Assembly (NCBI GenBank): GCA_937138955.1
Contig: CAKZPJ010000106.1
Span: forward strand, 1-14,219
Direction: 5' to 3'
Source of the DNA: an uncultured Flammeovirgaceae bacterium
GTDB taxonomy: Bacteria > Bacteroidota > Bacteroidia > Cytophagales > Cyclobacteriaceae
DNA length: 14,219 bases
In this document: piece by piece, positions 12,256 through 14,219 of the stretch
Numbering within the stretch: the stretch's first letter is position 1
Layout: every line of letters begins with the position of its first letter
Notes under the pieces: generated by a model
What the model was told of the DNA's origin: nothing
What the model saw: only the letters and a program-made list of their open reading frames with translations
The model's database searches: none
Made by a program: the position numbers and the translations under genes

Positions 12256-13182
12256 CTAATTTAGCAGGGCGTCAATTTTATCATCAATCGAATTTAACTT
12301 TTCTTTAGCCTCGACAATTGGTAGCCCCTCCGGCAAGCCCGGTCGTTTATGACCCGTGTGAGTTAACCACGCATCTCTTGAAATTTTCTGACGCTCACTC
12401 ACTAAATGTAAAATCTGATCAACGTTTTCCGAAGACGGTAACGCTTCCTGAATACTGCTCGCGGTTAGCACGCGGTCTTCTCCTAGAAATAGTAGTATCT
12501 CTTTCGCCATTAACCAGTGCCCGGTTGAATTTGGGTGGATTCCATCTTTTGCAAGAAAAAAAGAGGGATCAGTAAGTCGTTGGTCTTCCAGGAATTTTTT
12601 CATAGGCCAATGAATATCAATCACGTCCCAATCGGACGTGTATCTATTGCTAATTAGCCAGTCCGAGTAGATGTCCAACACGTTGGCGTAGGCTTCTCCT
12701 TTTCGTTCGTCAAATACGGGTGGGGTTACGTGGATTACTGAGATGCCTTTGCTAACTATTTCATTATGCAGCCAGCGAATACCTTCTTTAAATTTATTGA
12801 ATCGAGCTTCGTCAAATGGCAAGTATATTCCATCGTTCATTCCGTAGCAAGCAATTACCAAGTCAGGTTTGGTGGCTTGTAGCACTCGAGTTAAACGATT
12901 GTGCAGATTAGGGCGCGGAAATTTGCCTTCAGCATGGTTAGGCTCGGATAAACCCGATACGGTTTCGCTAGGCAAACCAACATTGATAAATTCTAGCGGC
13001 TGACCGTCTTTTAACGTTCTGAAATAGGTTTCTATATAGTTCACATACTCACCATTCCAAGTTATGCTGTTACCCAGAAATACGATCCTTTTTACTGATT
13101 CAGGTAATTGATATTCCGATTGAGCACTACCGCTATTTTGAAGCCCATTAAAGAATATCAGGCATAGGATTAGTTGTTTCAT
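12256..13182 (-). CDS. Secreted SGNH/GDSL-family hydrolase
   Basis: 308 residues from the ATG at 13182. An N-terminal signal peptide (MKQLILCLIFFNGLQNSGSA, cleavage probably after Ala20) predicts export. SGNH blocks are all present: block I VFLGNSITWNG with nucleophile Ser39, block II NVGLPSETVSG, block III ACYGMNDG with Asn116, and block V AKDGIHPN with Asp213 and His216. Members are esterases that deacetylate sugars, polysaccharides or lipids; in Bacteroidota secreted copies often act on plant or algal glycans, which is only an inference here. The C-terminal 60 residues add a charged helical extension. A TTG at 13230 would place 16 polar residues before the signal peptide and is rejected. 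The next gene downstream starts 41 bases after its stop. Confidence 0.93.
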   Translation of the reverse strand: MKQLILCLIFFNGLQNSGSAQSEYQLPESVKRIVFLGNSITWNGEYVNYIETYFRTLKDGQPLEFINVGLPSETVSGLSEPNHAEGKFPRPNLHNRLTRVLQATKPDLVIACYGMNDGIYLPFDEARFNKFKEGIRWLHNEIVSKGISVIHVTPPVFDERKGEAYANVLDIYSDWLISNRYTSDWDVIDIHWPMKKFLEDQRLTDPSFFLAKDGIHPNSTGHWLMAKEILLFLGEDRVLTASSIQEALPSSENVDQILHLVSERQKISRDAWLTHTGHKRPGLPEGLPIVEAKEKLNSIDDKIDALLN

Positions 13183-13299
13183 TAGGTATGGTACCGTTGG
13201 ATAACTGGTTTTATTTGGCGTTGGGTGCAAGGTCAGGGATATTGAGATGAACCTAGTTTATAAGACTTTGCGATCTGGTTTGTTATACACCAAAATATT

Positions 13300-13602
13300 C
13301 TATTCCGCGAAGACTTCGTAGTGGGTGACTTTCTCAGGGAAATCGACTAAGTAATTATCATCTTCAGGGTAGTACTTAGCCTTCTCAAAGTGTATTCCTG
13401 CAAAATTCTTGATAACCTCCAGATCAGCCCAAAAAGTAACTAAATTAAAATACGCAAATTCCTGATCAGCTCTTCTGAGAGATGTTAGTTTTAAGAAGCC
13501 TTCTGTTTTCTTATAATCAGGGATCGCTCGAACTTTCATAAATTCAGTATATGCCTCTAAATGCTCTAATTTGGTTTTACCTTTCCAGACTCTTGCTATC
13601 AT
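13300..13602 (-). CDS. Antibiotic biosynthesis monooxygenase (ABM)-fold protein
   Basis: 100 residues with the dimeric ferredoxin-like alpha+beta barrel pattern of the ABM superfamily. An opening strand MIARVWKGKT is followed by a helix (HLEAYTEFMKVRAIPDYKKT), the GFLKLTSLRR strand, a long central strand EFAYFNLVTFWADLEVIKNF, and a final THYEVFAE strand. The family includes quinol monooxygenases, haem-degrading IsdG-like enzymes and many uncharacterised cytoplasmic proteins. No haem-binding His/Asn/Trp set can be assigned with confidence. It lies between the SGNH hydrolase (117 bases away) and the isochorismatase-like gene (155 bases away) on the same strand. Function unassigned. Confidence 0.85.
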   Translation of the reverse strand: MIARVWKGKTKLEHLEAYTEFMKVRAIPDYKKTEGFLKLTSLRRADQEFAYFNLVTFWADLEVIKNFAGIHFEKAKYYPEDDNYLVDFPEKVTHYEVFAE

Positions 13603-13757
13603 TTTGTTTTTGTTGTTAATCTAGATTATGCCCAATTAAGCTGATTTGTCCGTTGATTTCAAACTCATTTTCTTGAGATCAGCACACATCACCCTCCAGC
13701 TTCTTACAAAAGTATGAGCCAGAAAAGCTAACGGAGTGACAATGGCTACCGAAATAT

Positions 13758-14219
13758 TCATGAATGTTTGGGAAGGTTATTGAGTACATCATCAGTAGTT
13801 GCTACAGTACAAAACTCATCATGCAAACTAGCTAGGTGAATATGATGCATTTCTTCCGCCGTTATTAGTTCTCCGTTTACTCCTTTGCGTTCAAAGGTAG
13901 CCGTGGCATCCGCTACTAACTGAATCTCAAACCCTAAATTCCCCCCCATCCGAACAGTGGTTGACACACAGTGATCAGTAGTTAGTCCAACTACCACCAG
14001 TTGGTTCAATCCCCGTTTTTGCAAGTAACTATCTAGGTCGGTTCCAATGAAAGCACTGTTTACGGTTTTGGTAAAAATCTTTTCATTGGGCAAGGGTTGC
14101 ACCTCCGGCTTGAACTGGTTACCCGGAAGTTTAGGATGAAGAGGTGATTTTGGGTTGGTAGAATGATGTTGTACGTGAACAATCGGCCACGCCATGGCTC
14201 GCCAGGTAGTAAGTAATTG
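13758..14219 (-). CDS. Isochorismatase-family cysteine hydrolase, N-terminus cut by window edge
   Basis: The frame is open from the stop at 13758 through the right edge, giving 153 visible residues that begin QLLTTWRAMAWPIVHVQHHS. Upstream residues QLLTTWRA match the family helix before the WPIVHVQH strand, so the ATG at 14195 is internal and the true start lies off the window. The catalytic Cys is in GLTTDHCVSTTVRMGGNLGF and the catalytic Lys in IFTKTVNSAF; the third residue, an N-terminal Asp, is beyond the edge. Family members hydrolyse isochorismate, nicotinamide or related amides. The residues seen do not decide the substrate, and no siderophore or NAD genes accompany it. The tail ends DEFCTVATTDDVL, typical of the general cysteine hydrolase group. 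Confidence 0.9.
   Translation of the reverse strand, partial: QLLTTWRAMAWPIVHVQHHSTNPKSPLHPKLPGNQFKPEVQPLPNEKIFTKTVNSAFIGTDLDSYLQKRGLNQLVVVGLTTDHCVSTTVRMGGNLGFEIQLVADATATFERKGVNGELITAEEMHHIHLASLHDEFCTVATTDDVLNNLPKHS

Noticed and set aside
13707..13714. CAAAAGTA (reverse TACTTTTG) as a -7 box for the ABM-fold gene
   Set aside because: The -7 box matches, but the nearest -33-like CAA is 25 bases away instead of about 19, and the start codon is over 100 bases downstream; chance match is likely.
14195..14219. ATG at 14193-14195 as the true start of the isochorismatase-like gene
   Set aside because: The frame stays open to the window edge and the upstream residues QLLTTWRA fit the family, so the gene is cut by the edge rather than starting here.
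1..14219. CRISPR arrays, IS elements, prophage genes or integron sites
   Set aside because: No regularly spaced repeats, transposase, integrase or phage structural genes are visible on either strand.

Overview
The window looks like a stretch of chromosome from a member of the Bacteroidota, probably a marine or other light-exposed aquatic member, perhaps Cytophagales-like. The basis is indirect. One intergenic region carries a clean Bacteroidota-type promoter (TTTG, 19 bases, TAnnTTTG). Start codons generally lack Shine-Dalgarno sequences. The TatA, Crp/Fnr-type regulator, HigBA and proteorhodopsin proteins resemble Bacteroidota forms. The genus cannot be named from the sequence alone. Most genes are chromosomal housekeeping or accessory genes; no phage, IS, CRISPR or RNA gene is recognisable.

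Left part (1-2440): a rho-independent terminator for a gene lying off the left edge, then a minus-strand two-gene module. It consists of a radical SAM/helix-hairpin-helix protein and its DUF4130 (TIGR03915-type) partner, a widespread but poorly understood putative DNA repair pair. The radical SAM protein ends in QLTLF, which matches the sliding-clamp-binding consensus. Middle left (2440-4906): a small NTF2-like protein converges on a proteorhodopsin gene across a 42-bp perfect palindrome. The rhodopsin has the proton-pump residues Asp/Thr/Glu, a Met at the green-tuning site, and a Gly at the position that opens a carotenoid-antenna fenestration. Upstream of it lie about 1.15 kb with no credible gene, including a 100-bp stretch bounded by near-perfect 13-bp inverted repeats.

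Centre (4907-8119): a higBA toxin-antitoxin operon with an operator-like inverted repeat inside its promoter spacer; a Gfo/Idh/MocA oxidoreductase in the opposite direction; a two-gene plus-strand unit (small membrane protein, YdeI/OmpD-associated protein); and a short RlpA-like double-psi beta-barrel lipoprotein.

Right part (8312-14219): asparagine synthase AsnB converges on a series of minus-strand genes. In transcription order these are an isochorismatase-like cysteine hydrolase (cut by the window edge), an antibiotic biosynthesis monooxygenase-fold protein, a secreted SGNH/GDSL hydrolase, a Crp/Fnr-type regulator, an Asp-nucleophile alpha/beta hydrolase of the haloalkane dehalogenase type, and TatA. 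Gaps between them run from about 40 to 155 bases, so one or a few transcripts are possible, but no shared pathway is evident. The most informative items are the possible antenna-binding rhodopsin, the clamp-binding tail of the radical SAM protein, the higBA control region and the unexplained intergenic block.
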